This document shows, piece by piece, positions 42,057-53,352 of a stretch of 64,000 nucleotides of DNA; within the stretch, counting starts at the first letter, position 1, and each line of letters starts with the position of its first letter. A model generated the notes under the pieces. The model was not told where the DNA came from. It searched no databases and saw only the letters and a program-made list of their open reading frames with translations. Source of the stretch: Blastococcus litoris (lineage in GTDB: Bacteria; Actinomycetota; Actinomycetes; Mycobacteriales; Geodermatophilaceae); the NCBI RefSeq assembly GCF_003075095.1, contig NZ_QCZF01000008.1, forward strand, positions 62,001 to 126,000, in the 5' to 3' direction. Made by a program: the position numbers and the translations under genes.

Positions 42057-42839
42057 ATGACGACCCCTTCGATCCCCGTCGCCGAGCTCCGGGGCGGTGG
42101 CCGGATGCCGCTGCTCGGCTTCGGCACCTGGCAGCTGCGCGGACGCGAGTGCTACGACGCCGTCCGCGCAGCGCTCGACAGCGGCTACCGGCACCTGGAC
42201 ACCGCGACGATGTACCGGAACGAGGCGGAGGTGGGCCGGGCGCTGCGGGACTCCTGCGTCTCCCGGGACGAGGTCTTCGTGACCACGAAGCTGCCGCCCG
42301 ACCGGGCCGACCGCCCCGAGGAGACGATCGCGGCGTCCCTCGACGCGCTCGGCCTGGAGTCCGTCGACCTCTGGCTGGTGCACTGGCCGCCCGGCGGTCC
42401 CGGTGTGGAGCTGTGGCGCCGGTTCCTCGCCGCGAGGGACGCCGGGCAGGCGAGGGACGTCGGCGTCAGCAACTACTCGCTGGCGCAGCTGGACACCCTG
42501 GCCGAGGAGACCGGGGAGATGCCGGCCGTGAACCAGATCCGCTGGGCGCCCGCCCTGCACGACGCCGCGGTCGAGGAGGGCCACCGGGAGCGCGGCGTCG
42601 TCCTGGAGGGCTACAGCCCGCTCACGAGCACCGACCTGGACGACCCGGTGCTGCGGGACGTCGCCGGGGCGCACGGCGCCACGACGGCGCAGGTGGTGCT
42701 GCGCTGGCACCTGGAGCACGGGATCGTGGTGATCCCGAAGTCCGCCGACCCCGGGCGGATCGCGGCCAACGCCGCGGTCACCGGGTTCTCCCTGTCGCCG
42801 GAGGAGGTCGGCCGCATCGACGCGCTGGCGGGCGGCTGA
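42057..42839 (+). CDS. Aldo/keto reductase (AKR5-like)
   Basis: A 260-residue AKR with the catalytic tetrad visible: Asp and Tyr in [10 protein letters not shown], Lys in VTTKLP, His in LVHWPP. C-terminal [12 protein letters not shown] is the NADPH-phosphate site. It is probably a 2,5-didehydrogluconate or general aldehyde reductase, but the substrate is open. ATG 42057 has only a weak GGGGCAGC upstream. The second AKR gene follows by 22 nt. Confidence 0.88.
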   Translation: MTTPSIPVAELRGGGRMPLLGFGTWQLRGRECYDAVRAALDSGYRHLDTATMYRNEAEVGRALRDSCVSRDEVFVTTKLPPDRADRPEETIAASLDALGLESVDLWLVHWPPGGPGVELWRRFLAARDAGQARDVGVSNYSLAQLDTLAEETGEMPAVNQIRWAPALHDAAVEEGHRERGVVLEGYSPLTSTDLDDPVLRDVAGAHGATTAQVVLRWHLEHGIVVIPKSADPGRIAANAAVTGFSLSPEEVGRIDALAGG

Positions 42840-42861
42840 CGGCCGGGGCGAGGATGCGGGC

Positions 42862-43865
<1,004 letters not shown>

Positions 43866-43869
<4 letters not shown>

Positions 43870-44339
43870 GCGACCGGCTGCTCGTGGCGGTGTTCGCCTC
43901 GCCGGTGGCCGAGGTGCTGCTGCGGTGGGGGACGGAGCTCGGCTTCCGCACGGTGCTGGTGGAGCCCGGCGAGTCAGCGGGCGACGTCCGCGCCGACCGG
44001 ACCGCGCGCGGCTTCGCGGAGATCGAGGACGAGCTCGCCGGCGGCAGCGCCGACGTCGTCGTCACCGACCACCACCGGGACGAGCTGGGCGAACTCCTCC
44101 GGGACGCGCTCGCGCGGCCGGCGCGCTGGATCGGCGTCATGGGCAACCCCCGGCACGAGGGCCCCCACGTCGCGGCGCTGACCTGCCTCGGGGTCCCGCC
44201 GGCGGAGATCGCCCGGGTGCACCGGCCGATCGGGCTGGACATCGGGTCCCGCCGGCCGGCCGAGATCGCCGTGTCGACGCTGGCCGGGCTGCTCGCCGAC
44301 CGCAACGGCCGCGCCGGCGGCTTCGCCCACGGCGGCTGA
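43866..44339 (+). CDS. XdhC Rossmann domain protein (C-terminal half only)
   Basis: A 157-residue protein matching only the C-terminal NAD-binding-like domain of XdhC/Cox[29 protein letters not shown] and [32 protein letters not shown]. The family's N-terminal domain is missing, and no xanthine or CO dehydrogenase gene is nearby, so a role in molybdenum-cofactor insertion is uncertain. It is coupled to the upstream AKR gene (GTGA). Confidence 0.8.
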
Positions 44340-44344
44340 CCGAC

Positions 44345-45724
44345 GTGACCGACGTGCTGCTCGGCGCAGATCTGGGCACCTCGGGTCTGAAGCTGGTCGC
44401 ACTGGACGCGACGGGGGCGGTGGTCGCCGAGGCCGAGCACGCCTACGGGTACGACCGTCCGGCGCCGGGACGGGCGGAGAGCGACGTCGCGACGTGGCGG
44501 TCGGCCCTGGACAGCACGCTCGCGGAGGTCGCGTCCCGGCTCGGCGGGCGCCGGGCCGCGGCCCTCGGCTTCTCCGGGCAGATGCACGGGGCGGTCCTGG
44601 TGGACGACGACGGCGCGCCCCTGCGCCCCGCCGTGCTGTGGCCCGACCAGCGGGCCGCCGCCGAGCTCGACCGCTGGCGCGCCCTGCCCCCCGGCGCGCG
44701 CGCCGGTCTGGCCAACCCGCTGGTGCCCGGGATGACCGGTCCGGTGCTCGCGTGGCTGGGTGACCACGAACCGGAGGTGCTCGACCGGGCGGCGGCGCTG
44801 CTCCTGCCCAAGGACGCGCTGCGGGCCTCGGTGCTGCCCGGCGCCGCACCGGTCACCGACCGCAGCGACGCCTCGGCGACCCTGCTGTGGGACGTCGTCG
44901 CCGACTGCTGGAGCGCGCCGGCGGTCGGGGCGGCCGGCATCGACGCCGGTCTGCTGCCGCGGGTCGTCCCGTCGGCCGAGGTCGTCGGTGCCGCGGAGCT
45001 CGCGGTCGGGCAGGTGCCCGTGGTGGTGGGTGGCGCGGACACGCCGCTGGCGATGCTGGCGGCCGGCGCGGCCGGCGCACAGGTCAACCTCGGCACCGGC
45101 GCGCAGCTGCTGCGGTCCCGCCGGGAACCGACCGCGGCCCCCGACCCCGTCGTGCACACCTACGCCGACACCGCCGACGGCTGGTACGCGATGGCCGCGC
45201 TGCAGAACGGGGGCTCGGCGTGGGAGTGGGTGTGCGGGATCCTCGGGCTGTCGCTGACCGAGTTCGTCGCGGCTGCCGCGTCGGTGCCGGCCGGTGCCGG
45301 CGGCGTGGTGTTCCGGCCGTTCCTCACAGGGGAGCGCGGCGGCGTGGCCGGCCCGGACGACCGCGGGGCGTGGACCGGGCTGCACGCGGGCACCACCCGC
45401 GCCGACCTGGCACGGGCCGCGGCGGAGGGCGTCGTCTTCGCGATCCGGGCCGCGTTCGACCTGCTCGACGTCACCGACCACGCAGCCGTCCTGCTCACCG
45501 GCGGGGCGGCGCGCTCGGGCATCCTCACCCAGCTGCTGGCCGACGCCCTCGGGCGGCCGGTGCGTCCCCTCGGCCTGCGCAGCGCCTCCGCCGTCGGCGC
45601 CGCGCTCCTGGCCGGGCGGGGCGTCGGGCTCGACGTCGACCCTGCCCGGGAGGAGGGGCCGCTCGTGGAGCCCTACGGCGAGACGCACCTGGAGCAGGCG
45701 TACGCCCGCTGGGCGGCCTGCTGA
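44345..45724 (+). CDS. xylB: FGGY carbohydrate kinase, xylulokinase-like
   Basis: A 459-residue kinase: ATP-binding LLGADLGTSGLKLVALD at the N-terminus, substrate motif GFSGQMHGAVL, AVLWPDQRAA, and the C-terminal FRPFLTGERGGVAGPDDRG and LLTGGAARSGI. The SGQMHG motif and order match xylulokinase, although other pentulose kinases cannot be excluded. GTG 44345 lies 5 nt after the XdhC-like stop. No xylose isomerase is in the window. Confidence 0.82.
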   Translation: MTDVLLGADLGTSGLKLVALDATGAVVAEAEHAYGYDRPAPGRAESDVATWRSALDSTLAEVASRLGGRRAAALGFSGQMHGAVLVDDDGAPLRPAVLWPDQRAAAELDRWRALPPGARAGLANPLVPGMTGPVLAWLGDHEPEVLDRAAALLLPKDALRASVLPGAAPVTDRSDASATLLWDVVADCWSAPAVGAAGIDAGLLPRVVPSAEVVGAAELAVGQVPVVVGGADTPLAMLAAGAAGAQVNLGTGAQLLRSRREPTAAPDPVVHTYADTADGWYAMAALQNGGSAWEWVCGILGLSLTEFVAAAASVPAGAGGVVFRPFLTGERGGVAGPDDRGAWTGLHAGTTRADLARAAAEGVVFAIRAAFDLLDVTDHAAVLLTGGAARSGILTQLLADALGRPVRPLGLRSASAVGAALLAGRGVGLDVDPAREEGPLVEPYGETHLEQAYARWAAC

Positions 45725-45728
45725 GAGG

Positions 45729-46532
45729 TCAGTCGTGCCCGGGCAACCGGACGTGGCCGAGCGCGGCGTCGTGCAGGGCACCGTTGGTGGCGATCGCGTG
45801 CCCGCCGGCCGGACCGGGGGCCCCGGTCAGGTCGGTGAACCGGCCGCCGGCCTCGCGGACGATGACGTCGAGGGCGGCGAGGTCCCAGATCGACACCTCC
45901 GGCTCGCAGGCGATGTCCACCGCGCCCTCGGCGAGCAGGCAGTAGCTCCAGAAGTCGCCGTAGGCGCGGGTCCGCCAGACCGACCGGGTGAGGTCGAGGA
46001 AGCCGTCGAGCACGCCGCGCTCCTCCCAGCCCGAGAGGCTCGAGTAGGACAGGCTCGCGTCGCTGAGCTCGGTCACCTCGGAGACCCGGCAGCGGGCGGC
46101 GTTCTCCAGCCGCCGACCGGTCCAGGCACCCACGTCCTTGGCCGCCCACCAGCGCTTGTTGAGCGCGGGCGCCGACACCAGCCCGACGACCGGCTCGTCG
46201 CCGTCGAAGAGCGCGATCAGCGTCGCCCACACCGGCACCCCGCGGACGAAGTTCTTCGTGCCGTCGATCGGGTCGAGCACCCAGCGGCGCGGCCCGTGGC
46301 CGGTCGTCCCGAACTCCTCGCCCATCACCGCGTCGCGGGTGCGCGCCCGGCTCAGGGTGATCCGCAGCTGCTCCTCGACGGCGCGGTCGGCATCCGTGAC
46401 CGGCGTCAGGTCGGGCTTGGTGTCGACCGCGAGGTCCTGCGCCTTGAACCTGTCGAGGCTGATCGAGTCGGCCTGGTCGGCCAGCACGTGAGCCAGCCGC
46501 ATGTCCTCCGAGAAGCCCCGCCCCGACGTCAT
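45729..46532 (-). CDS. hisN: Histidinol-phosphatase, IMPase type
   Basis: A 267-residue inositol-monophosphatase-fold enzyme with GEEFG, WVLDPIDGTKNFVRG and WDLAALDVIVREAGG metal motifs. The pattern is that of actinobacterial HisN rather than SuhB (DTKPDLTPVTDADRAVE). It would dephosphorylate histidinol phosphate. ATG 46532 is supported by TAGGTT (minus, 46541-46546) 8 nt upstream, so it is probably leaderless. It is divergent from the DUF2087 regulator. Confidence 0.88.
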   Translation of the reverse strand: MTSGRGFSEDMRLAHVLADQADSISLDRFKAQDLAVDTKPDLTPVTDADRAVEEQLRITLSRARTRDAVMGEEFGTTGHGPRRWVLDPIDGTKNFVRGVPVWATLIALFDGDEPVVGLVSAPALNKRWWAAKDVGAWTGRRLENAARCRVSEVTELSDASLSYSSLSGWEERGVLDGFLDLTRSVWRTRAYGDFWSYCLLAEGAVDIACEPEVSIWDLAALDVIVREAGGRFTDLTGAPGPAGGHAIATNGALHDAALGHVRLPGHD

Positions 46533-46594
46533 GGGCACCCAACCTAGTCGGGCCGGTCCCCGAGGACGTCGAAGCGGGCCCGGAACGGCGTCGA

Positions 46595-46600
46595 TACCGT
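46595..46600 (+). promoter_or_regulatory. -10 element, leaderless DUF2087 gene
   Basis: TACCGT lies 6 nt before GTG 46607. Confidence 0.5.
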
Positions 46601-46606
46601 CGGGGA

Positions 46607-47143
46607 GTGGACGCCGCGACGATCGCCGGGCTGCTGGCCGACCCCGCCCGGCTCAAGGTCGTCGCCGCTCTCGCCCTCGGTGCCACCACCATCGAGGAGG
46701 CCGCCGAGGCATCGGGCCTCCCGCTCAAGGACGTCGCGCTCGCCGCCCGTCGGCTGGCCCGTGCCGGGCTGGTCGCTCGCGACGGGCACGGGCTGGCCCT
46801 GCACACCGAGCGGTTCGGTGCCGCGGCGCGGGCCGCTGCGGAGTCGGCGCCGCCGCCGGAGCCGCTGTCCGCCGACCCCGCCGAGGACGCGGTGCTGTCG
46901 GCGTTCGTCCGCGGGGGCCGGCTGGTGTCGATCCCCGCCCAGCACAGCAAGCGCCGGGTGGTGCTGGACCACCTGGTGCGCGTCTTCGAGCCCGGCGTGC
47001 GCTACCCGGAGCGCGAGGTCAACGCGCTGCTCGGCGTGTGGCACCCGGACGTCGCGGCGCTGCGGCGGTACCTCGTCGACGAGGGGCTGCTGACCCGCGA
47101 GGCCGGTGTCTACTGGCGCAGCGGAGGCTGGGTCGACGTCTAG
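46607..47143 (+). CDS. ArsR-like HTH plus DUF2087 regulator
   Basis: A 178-residue protein. The N-terminal winged helix-turn-helix (LADPARLKVVAALALGATTIEEAAEASGLPLKDVALAARRLARAGLV) is followed by a DUF2087 domain (SIPAQHSKRRVVLDHLVRVFEPGVRYPEREVNALLGVWHPDVAALRRYLVDEGLL). It is a predicted transcription factor; the target is unknown. It shares a CTAG double stop with rsgA (47140-47143) at its end. Confidence 0.82.
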   Translation: MDAATIAGLLADPARLKVVAALALGATTIEEAAEASGLPLKDVALAARRLARAGLVARDGHGLALHTERFGAAARAAAESAPPPEPLSADPAEDAVLSAFVRGGRLVSIPAQHSKRRVVLDHLVRVFEPGVRYPEREVNALLGVWHPDVAALRRYLVDEGLLTREAGVYWRSGGWVDV

Positions 47144-48156
47144 TAGCCGGGGCCGACCTGGCCGACGGCGCCGAGCAGCACCCGGAGGGCGGCCAGCTGC
47201 TGCTGCCGCACGGGCGGTCCCGCGGCCGCCCACGCGTCGAGGGCGCAGTCGGGGTCCTCGGCGGTGTGCCCGCAGCCGGGTGGGCACTCGGTGGCCGCCT
47301 CGGCGATGTCCTCGAAGGCCGCCAGGACGTCGTCGGCGGTGACGTGGGCCAGCCCGAACGAGCGGATCCCCGGCGTGTCGATGACCGTGCCGCCGCCGGG
47401 CAGGTCGAAGAGCACGGCCGAGGACGACGTGTGCCGTCCCTTGCCGATCTTGCTGACGTCGCCGGTCGCCCGGAACGCGTCGGGGACCAGCCGGTTCACC
47501 AGGGTCGACTTGCCGACGCCGGACTGCCCGACGAACACGCTCATCCGGTCGAACAGCCGGTCCAGGAGCGGCTCCAGCGGCGCCTCGCGGGAGAGGGCGA
47601 CCGCGTCCAGGCTCAACCCCGCGTAGCGGTCGAGCAGCGGCTGGGGGCTGCCGAGATCGGTCTTGGTCAGGCAGAGCAGCGGCTCGAGGCCCCCGGCGTA
47701 GGCGGCGACCAGGCACCTGTCGAGGAAGCCCAGCGCCGGCTCGGGGTCGGTGACGGCGGTGACGACGACCAGCAGGTCGGCGTTGGCCACGACGACGCGC
47801 TCGGTGGGGTCGGTGTCGTCGGCCGTGCGGCGCAGCGACGTCGTCCGCTCCTCGATCGTGACGATGCGGGCGAGGGTGTCGGGGCGGCCGCTGGTGTCGC
47901 CGACGAGGCGCACGCGGTCACCGACCACCACTCCGTGCTTGCCGAGCTCGCGGGCCCGCATGGAGGTGACGTCGACCGGCTCGCCGGCCGGGCCCTCGAC
48001 GCGCACGGTCATGCGCCCGCGGTCGACCGCCACGACCAGCCCGGGGACGGCGTCTTCGTGGGTCGGCCGCTGCCGGGTGCGCGGACGGGAGCCACGACGG
48101 TTGGGCCGGACCCGGATGTCGTCCTCGTCCGAGCGGCTGTCGTGCCGGCGGCTCAG
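47140..48156 (-). CDS. rsgA: Ribosome small subunit GTPase RsgA
   Basis: A 338-residue circularly permuted GTPase. LTKTDL (G4) precedes GQSGVGKSTLVNRL (G1) and DTPGIRSFGL (G3), and the zinc-finger region is CPPGCGHTAEDPDCAL. It aids 30S maturation. The family's N-terminal segment (DEDDIRVRPNRRGSRPRTR, then HEDAVPGLVVAVDRGR) extends 41 codons upstream of GTG 48033. No ATG, GTG or TTG lies in frame there. The start is therefore probably CTG 48154-48156, which overlaps the aroA stop as CTGA and is followed by AGC. It is downstream of aroA, as in mycobacteria. Confidence 0.9.
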   Translation of the reverse strand: MSRRHDSRSDEDDIRVRPNRRGSRPRTRQRPTHEDAVPGLVVAVDRGRMTVRVEGPAGEPVDVTSMRARELGKHGVVVGDRVRLVGDTSGRPDTLARIVTIEERTTSLRRTADDTDPTERVVVANADLLVVVTAVTDPEPALGFLDRCLVAAYAGGLEPLLCLTKTDLGSPQPLLDRYAGLSLDAVALSREAPLEPLLDRLFDRMSVFVGQSGVGKSTLVNRLVPDAFRATGDVSKIGKGRHTSSSAVLFDLPGGGTVIDTPGIRSFGLAHVTADDVLAAFEDIAEAATECPPGCGHTAEDPDCALDAWAAAGPPVRQQQLAALRVLLGAVGQVGPGY

Positions 48157-49433
48157 GAGACCACCCCGGCCGGCTCGCCCAGCAGCCCGCTCCAGCGGTC
48201 CACGAAGTCGGGCAGCGTCTTGGTCACGGCGCCCGGGTCGCCCGCCCGCACGCCCTCGATGGCGAGCCCGAGGACGGCCGCCGCGTGGACCATGCGGTGG
48301 TCGGCGTAGGAGTCCAGCAGCGCAGGCCGCTGCGGGCCGGGCTCGATCACCAGTCCGTCGGGCAGCTGTTCCACCCGCGCGCCGACCGCCGTCAGCACCT
48401 CGTCGAGGGCCTGCAGCCGGTCGGTCTCGTGGCCGCGCAGGTGCCCGATGCCGGTCAGCCGCGAGGGCCCTCCGGCGAGCGCGCAGAGCGCGGCGAGCAC
48501 GGGCGTCAGCTCGCCCACCTCGCCGAGGTCGGCGACCAGCGGCGCGATCGTGCCCGAGCCGGTGACCTGCAGCCCGTCGGCGGTCCGCCGCACCTCCGCG
48601 CCCATCTGCGTGAGCAGCCGGTCGAGCTGGGCGCCGGGCTGGGTGGTGGCCTCCGGCCAGTCGCGCACGGTCACCCGTCCGCCGGTCACCAGCGCGGCGG
48701 CGAGGAAGGGAGCCGCATTGGAGAGGTCGGGTTCGACGACGACGTCGCGCGCGGCGATGTCGCCGTGCGCGACCCGCCAGCCACGGCCGGTCGCGGCGAC
48801 GTCGACGCCGTGCGCCCGCAGGGTCGTCACGGTCATGTCGACGTGCGGCATGGAGGGGACGCCGCCGGTCAGCGACAGGTCGAGCCCGTCGTCGAACAGC
48901 GCCGCGGCGAGGAGCAGACCGGAGACGATCTGGGAGGACTCGCTCGCGTCGACGGTGATGGCACCCCCGGCCACCCCTCCGGTGCCGTGCACGGTGAAGG
49001 GCGCCTTGCCGCGACCGCCGTCGTCCACCTCGACCCCGAGGTCCCGGAGGGCGGCGATCAGCCCCGCGTTCGGCCGTTCCCGCAGCCGCGGATCGCCATC
49101 GAAGGCGACCCGGCCGGAGGTGAGCGCCGCGACCGGCGGCAGGAAGCGGAGCACCGTGCCTGCCAGTCCGGCGTCGATGTCGGCCGGGCCGCGGAGCAGC
49201 TGCGGCGTCACCAGCCAGTCGGCGCCGTCCTCGGTGATCTCGGTGCCCAGGGACCGCAGGCCGGCCGCCATCAGGTCGGTGTCCCGGGCACGCAGCGGCC
49301 GCACCAGGCGGCTGGGCCCGTCGGCGAGGGCCGCCAGGATCAGGGCCCGCGCGGTGATCGACTTCGACCCGGGCAGGCTGACGACGGCGTCGACGGGTGC
49401 CGTGCGGTGCGGCGTCGTCCAGACCGGGGTCAT
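48153..49433 (-). CDS. aroA: EPSP synthase (3-phosphoshikimate 1-carboxyvinyltransferase)
   Basis: A 426-residue shikimate-pathway enzyme. The phosphoenolpyruvate/shikimate site includes LPGSKSITARAL, LAGTVLRFLPPVAAL, DASESSQIVSGLLL, and the C-terminal DSYADHRMVHAAAVLGLAIEG with KTLPDF. It has the length and motif set of actinobacterial AroA. The ATG start has no good ribosome-binding site on the minus strand; the divergent space to the aldehyde dehydrogenase gene is 46 nt on the same strand, so they may be co-transcribed. It is coupled to rsgA by CTGA. Confidence 0.93.
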   Translation of the reverse strand: MTPVWTTPHRTAPVDAVVSLPGSKSITARALILAALADGPSRLVRPLRARDTDLMAAGLRSLGTEITEDGADWLVTPQLLRGPADIDAGLAGTVLRFLPPVAALTSGRVAFDGDPRLRERPNAGLIAALRDLGVEVDDGGRGKAPFTVHGTGGVAGGAITVDASESSQIVSGLLLAAALFDDGLDLSLTGGVPSMPHVDMTVTTLRAHGVDVAATGRGWRVAHGDIAARDVVVEPDLSNAAPFLAAALVTGGRVTVRDWPEATTQPGAQLDRLLTQMGAEVRRTADGLQVTGSGTIAPLVADLGEVGELTPVLAALCALAGGPSRLTGIGHLRGHETDRLQALDEVLTAVGARVEQLPDGLVIEPGPQRPALLDSYADHRMVHAAAVLGLAIEGVRAGDPGAVTKTLPDFVDRWSGLLGEPAGVVS

Positions 49434-49479
49434 GGCTACATCCTGCCCGGTCGGCGGCGTCGCACCGCGCGGCCCCGCC

Positions 49480-50943
49480 TCAGCCCGCCTGCGGCTTCTC
49501 GGCCTTCTTCGCCGGCACGGTGCGCAGCAGCCGCCGGTTGGCGAACTCGAACATCGCCAACTCGGAGAGCTCGCGGCCGTACCCGGAGCGCTTGATCCCG
49601 CCGAAGGGCAGCTCGGGGGAGGACCCGGTGGGCTGGTTGATCCAGACCATGCCGGCCTCGATCCGCTCGGCCACCGCGCGCGCCCGGTCGAGGTCGCCGC
49701 TCATGACGGTGGCGCCCAGGCCGTACACGGTGTCGTTGGCCAGGGCGACCGCCTCGTCCTCGTCCTTGACCTTGTAGACGACGGCGGCCGGGCCGAACAG
49801 CTCCTCGTGGTAGGCCCGCATGTCGGGGGTGACGTCGGCCAGCAGGGTCGGCTCGACGAAGGCGCCGGGCAGGTCTGGCCGGCCGCCGCCGGCCAGCACG
49901 GTGGCGCCCTTCTCGACGGCGTCCTGGATCTGCGCGTGAAGGTCCTTGGCCGCCTGCTCCGACGACAGCGGCGCGAGCGTTGTCGACGGGTCGGAGGGGT
50001 CGCCGGGGGAGAAGGTGGCCCAGGCCTGCTGCAGCCCGGCGACGACGGGCTCGTAGACGTCCTCCGTCACGATGATCCGCTTCGCGGCGATGCAGGCCTG
50101 GCCGGTGTTCTGCATCCGGCCGGTGGTCGCCGCCTTGACCGTGGCGCCGAGGTCGTCGGCGTCCAGGACGATGAACGGGTCGCTGCCGCCGAGCTCGAGC
50201 ACCGACTTCTTCAGGTGCTTGCCGGCGAGGGCGCCGACCGCGCTGCCGGCGCGCTCGCTGCCGGTGAGCGTCACGCCCGCGATGCGCGGGTCCGCGACGA
50301 CCTGCTCGACGTCGGCGATGCGCAGGAAGGTGTTGGTGAAGACGCCCTCGGGAGCGCCGGCGTCGGTGAACAGCCGCTCGATGGCCTGCGCGCACTGCGG
50401 GACGATCTCGGCGTGCTTGAGGACCACCGTGTTCCCGAGCACCAGGTTGGGGCCGGCGACGCGGACCACCTGGTAGTAGGGGTAGTTCCACGGCTCGATG
50501 GCCAGCAGCGCGCCGACCGGCTGCGTCTCGACGACGGCTTCGCCCTTGCCCAGCAGCGGCTGGATCGGCGTGGGCTGCAGGAACGCCGGCCCGTTGTCGG
50601 CGTAGTACTTGAGGATCATCGAGCAGAGGAAGAGCTCGCCGGCGGCCTCCTCGAGGCGCTTGCCCATCTCCTTGGTGGCCAGCGCGGCCAGCTCGTCGCG
50701 CCGCTCGTCCATGAGCTCGGCGGCCCGGCGGACCACGGCCGCCCGGTCCTCCACCGACCGCTGACGCCACTCCTGGAAGGCGGCGTGCGCCCGCCCGACG
50801 ATCCCGTCGATCGCCTCGGTGGGGGTGAAGTCGAACTCCTGCTCCGTCTCGCCGGTGAACGGGTTCACCGTCGCGTAGCGCCGCTCCCCGGTGGGGCCGG
50901 CGGTCTTCGGGTGCTCGGTCGGGGGGTTCTGGGTGGCGGTCAC
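49480..50943 (-). CDS. NAD(P)-dependent aldehyde/succinate-semialdehyde dehydrogenase
   Basis: A 487-residue aldehyde dehydrogenase. The catalytic Cys is in [11 protein letters not shown], the Glu in [10 protein letters not shown], and [20 protein letters not shown] and [18 protein letters not shown] are all present. The sequence type fits succinate-semialdehyde dehydrogenase, but many ALDHs share it. GTG 50943 begins [10 protein letters not shown]. It lies upstream of aroA on the minus strand and divergent from the SRAP gene. Confidence 0.88.
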   Translation of the reverse strand: MTATQNPPTEHPKTAGPTGERRYATVNPFTGETEQEFDFTPTEAIDGIVGRAHAAFQEWRQRSVEDRAAVVRRAAELMDERRDELAALATKEMGKRLEEAAGELFLCSMILKYYADNGPAFLQPTPIQPLLGKGEAVVETQPVGALLAIEPWNYPYYQVVRVAGPNLVLGNTVVLKHAEIVPQCAQAIERLFTDAGAPEGVFTNTFLRIADVEQVVADPRIAGVTLTGSERAGSAVGALAGKHLKKSVLELGGSDPFIVLDADDLGATVKAATTGRMQNTGQACIAAKRIIVTEDVYEPVVAGLQQAWATFSPGDPSDPSTTLAPLSSEQAAKDLHAQIQDAVEKGATVLAGGGRPDLPGAFVEPTLLADVTPDMRAYHEELFGPAAVVYKVKDEDEAVALANDTVYGLGATVMSGDLDRARAVAERIEAGMVWINQPTGSSPELPFGGIKRSGYGRELSELAMFEFANRRLLRTVPAKKAEKPQAG

Positions 50944-51075
50944 GCGCGTGGTCCTCGTCTCTGGGGAACGTCGTCCGCTACGAGGTCTACCCCTCGGCCC
51001 GGGACGCACGCACGGCGGGTTGTCGCAGGCCGCACCTAGAGTCGGGGGGACAGCCCGAGCAGGGAGGAAGCGCCG

Positions 51076-51822
51076 ATGTGCGGTCGCTACGCGGCCAGCC
51101 GCAGCCCCGACGACCTCGTCGTCGAGTTCGAGGCGGTCCGCGCCGAGGGCCAGGAGCCGCTGCCGGCCGACTACAACGTCGCGCCGACCAAGGACGTCTA
51201 CGTCGTCCGGCACAAGAAGGAGCGCGACGCCGAGGGGGCGCCGACCGGCGCCGGGCACCGCGAGCTGCGGTCGGTGCGCTGGGGCCTGGTCCCCTCCTGG
51301 GCGAAGGACGCCTCGGTGGGCAACCGGCTGCTCAACGCCCGCGTGGAGTCGCTGACGGAGAAGCCGGCGTTCCGCAAGGCGGCGGCCTCGCGCCGGTGCC
51401 TCGTGCCCGCGGACGGCTGGTTCGAGTGGGCCAAGCGGCTGGACGCACCCACCAAGCAGCCGTACTTCATCACCCCCCAGGACGGCTCGGTGCTGGCCTT
51501 CGCCGGCCTGTGGGAGGTGTGGGGTCGCGGTGAGGACCGGCTCTACACCTGCACGATCGTCACCGCGCCGGCCGTCGGCGAGCTCGTCGAGATCCACGAG
51601 CGGATGCCGCTGGTCCTGCCGCCGGACCGCTGGGGCGCGTGGCTGGACCCGGCCCGGGAGGACGTCGGCGAGCTGACGGAGCCGACGCCGGTCGAGGTGG
51701 TCGAGGCGCTGGAGCTGCGGCCGGTGAGCACCGCGGTGAACAACGTGGCGAACAACGGGCGCGACCTCCTCGCCCGTGCGGAGTCGGTCAGCCCGCCGGC
51801 GGACCAGCCCGCGCTCTTCTGA
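51076..51822 (+). CDS. SRAP family DNA-protein crosslink enzyme (YedK/HMCES)
   Basis: A 248-residue SRAP protein. The catalytic Cys is residue 2 (MCGRYAAS), Asn is in LLNARVESL, Glu in GWFEW and His in [10 protein letters not shown]. It covalently caps abasic sites in single-stranded DNA. It is the Rv3226c counterpart. ATG 51076 has AGGGAGGAAG upstream. The spermidine-synthase-like gene begins 3 nt after its stop. Confidence 0.93.
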   Translation: MCGRYAASRSPDDLVVEFEAVRAEGQEPLPADYNVAPTKDVYVVRHKKERDAEGAPTGAGHRELRSVRWGLVPSWAKDASVGNRLLNARVESLTEKPAFRKAAASRRCLVPADGWFEWAKRLDAPTKQPYFITPQDGSVLAFAGLWEVWGRGEDRLYTCTIVTAPAVGELVEIHERMPLVLPPDRWGAWLDPAREDVGELTEPTPVEVVEALELRPVSTAVNNVANNGRDLLARAESVSPPADQPALF

Positions 51823-51824
51823 CG

Positions 51825-53351
51825 GTGACCGCCCCCGCGGAGCCGAGCCCGAGCACGGACCGGGGTACGGCCGAACCGTTGCCCGGGTGGGTCGCGGCAG
51901 CCGTCACCTTCCTGTGCTCGGGCGCGGTGCTGGTGATGGAGATCGTCGGGCTGCGGCTGATCGCCCCCTACGTCGGCGTCACGCTGCAGACGAGCACCGC
52001 GGTCATCGGCTACGCGCTGGCGGCGATCGCCGTCGGCGCCTGGGGCGGCGGGATCGTCGCCGACCGCACCGACCCGCGCCGGCTGCTCGCCCCGCTGATG
52101 GTCGCGGGCGGTGCGCTGGTCATCGCCGTCCTGCCGCTCGTGCGGTTCACCGGGTCGCTGCTCAGCGGCCCGGACGCCGGGGCGGTGCTGCTGCTGGCCG
52201 CGGTGGCGGTGGTCGTCCCGGCGGCGCTGCTGTCGGCGGTGCCGCCGATGGTGGTCAAGCTGCAGCTCGCGAACCTCGACGAGACGGGCGCGGTGGTGGG
52301 CCGCCTGTCGGGCATCGGCACCCTCGGTGGCATCGCCGCCACGTTCGTCACCGGCTTCGTGCTGATCGCGATCCTGCCCAGCAGCGTCATCCTGGTCGGC
52401 ACCGGTGCCGTCACCGTGCTGGCCGGCGTGGCGGTGGCCGTGTTCCTGCGGCGGACTGCCGCGGGGAGGGTCCCCGCCGCGCTGCTGGTCCTCGCCCTCG
52501 CGGGGGCCGGTCTGGCGGCGATCGCGCCCAGCCCCTGCGAGACGGAGACCGGCTACCACTGCGCCCGGGTGGAAGCCGATCCCGGACGCGACTCGGGGCG
52601 CGTCCTCTACCTCGACACGGCGCGGCACTCCTACGTCGACCTGGCCGACCCGACCTACCTGGAGTTCCAGTACGTCCGGGCGATCGCCTCGGTGACGGAC
52701 GTGCTGGGCGCCGAGGCGGCGCCGCTGTCGGCGCTGCACGTCGGTGGGGGAGGCCTGACCCTGCCGCGCTACCTGGCGGACGTGCGGCCCGGCACCGAGA
52801 GCCTCGTCCTGGAGGTCGATCCGGGTGTGGTCGCCATCGACCGCGAGCAGCTGGAGCTGGAGACGTCGGACCTCCTGCGGGTGCAGGTCACCGACGGACG
52901 GGTCGGTCTCGCCGGGGAGCGCGCCGGCTCGCGCGACCTCGTGGTGGGCGACGCCTTCGGCGGGTTGTCGGTGCCCTGGCAGCTGACCACCCGCGAGGCG
53001 GTCGCGCTGGTCGACCGCGCGCTGACCGACGACGGCGTCTACGCGATCAACCTCATCGACCACCCGCCGCTGGCGTTCGTCCGCGCCGAGCTGGCGACCC
53101 TGCGGGCGGTCTTCCCGCACGTCGCGCTGCTCGCCGGCCCGGCCACCCTGAGCGGGGACGAGGGCGGCAACGTCGTCGCCGTCGCCTCCCGGTCGCCGAT
53201 CCCGGCGGCGGCCATCGCCCAGCGGCTGGCCGAGCGGGACCTCGACTGGCAGGTGGCCGAGGGGGAAGACCTCGACGACCTCGTCGGCGACGCGGCCGTG
53301 CTCACCGACGACTTCGCGCCGGTCGACCAGCTGCTCACCCCGTACGGCTGA
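51825..53351 (+). CDS. Membrane protein fused to spermidine-synthase-like domain
   Basis: A 508-residue protein. The first 230 residues hold about six to seven membrane helices ([22 protein letters not shown] is the first); the rest is a spermidine-synthase-like methyltransferase-fold domain with [21 protein letters not shown] as the nucleotide loop and [11 protein letters not shown] at the end. Polyamine synthases with membrane extensions are known in actinobacteria; whether this one makes spermidine is uncertain. GTG 51825 lies 2 nt after the SRAP stop, so it is in an operon with the SRAP gene. Confidence 0.8.
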   Translation: MTAPAEPSPSTDRGTAEPLPGWVAAAVTFLCSGAVLVMEIVGLRLIAPYVGVTLQTSTAVIGYALAAIAVGAWGGGIVADRTDPRRLLAPLMVAGGALVIAVLPLVRFTGSLLSGPDAGAVLLLAAVAVVVPAALLSAVPPMVVKLQLANLDETGAVVGRLSGIGTLGGIAATFVTGFVLIAILPSSVILVGTGAVTVLAGVAVAVFLRRTAAGRVPAALLVLALAGAGLAAIAPSPCETETGYHCARVEADPGRDSGRVLYLDTARHSYVDLADPTYLEFQYVRAIASVTDVLGAEAAPLSALHVGGGGLTLPRYLADVRPGTESLVLEVDPGVVAIDREQLELETSDLLRVQVTDGRVGLAGERAGSRDLVVGDAFGGLSVPWQLTTREAVALVDRALTDDGVYAINLIDHPPLAFVRAELATLRAVFPHVALLAGPATLSGDEGGNVVAVASRSPIPAAAIAQRLAERDLDWQVAEGEDLDDLVGDAAVLTDDFAPVDQLLTPYG

Positions 53352-53352
53352 G

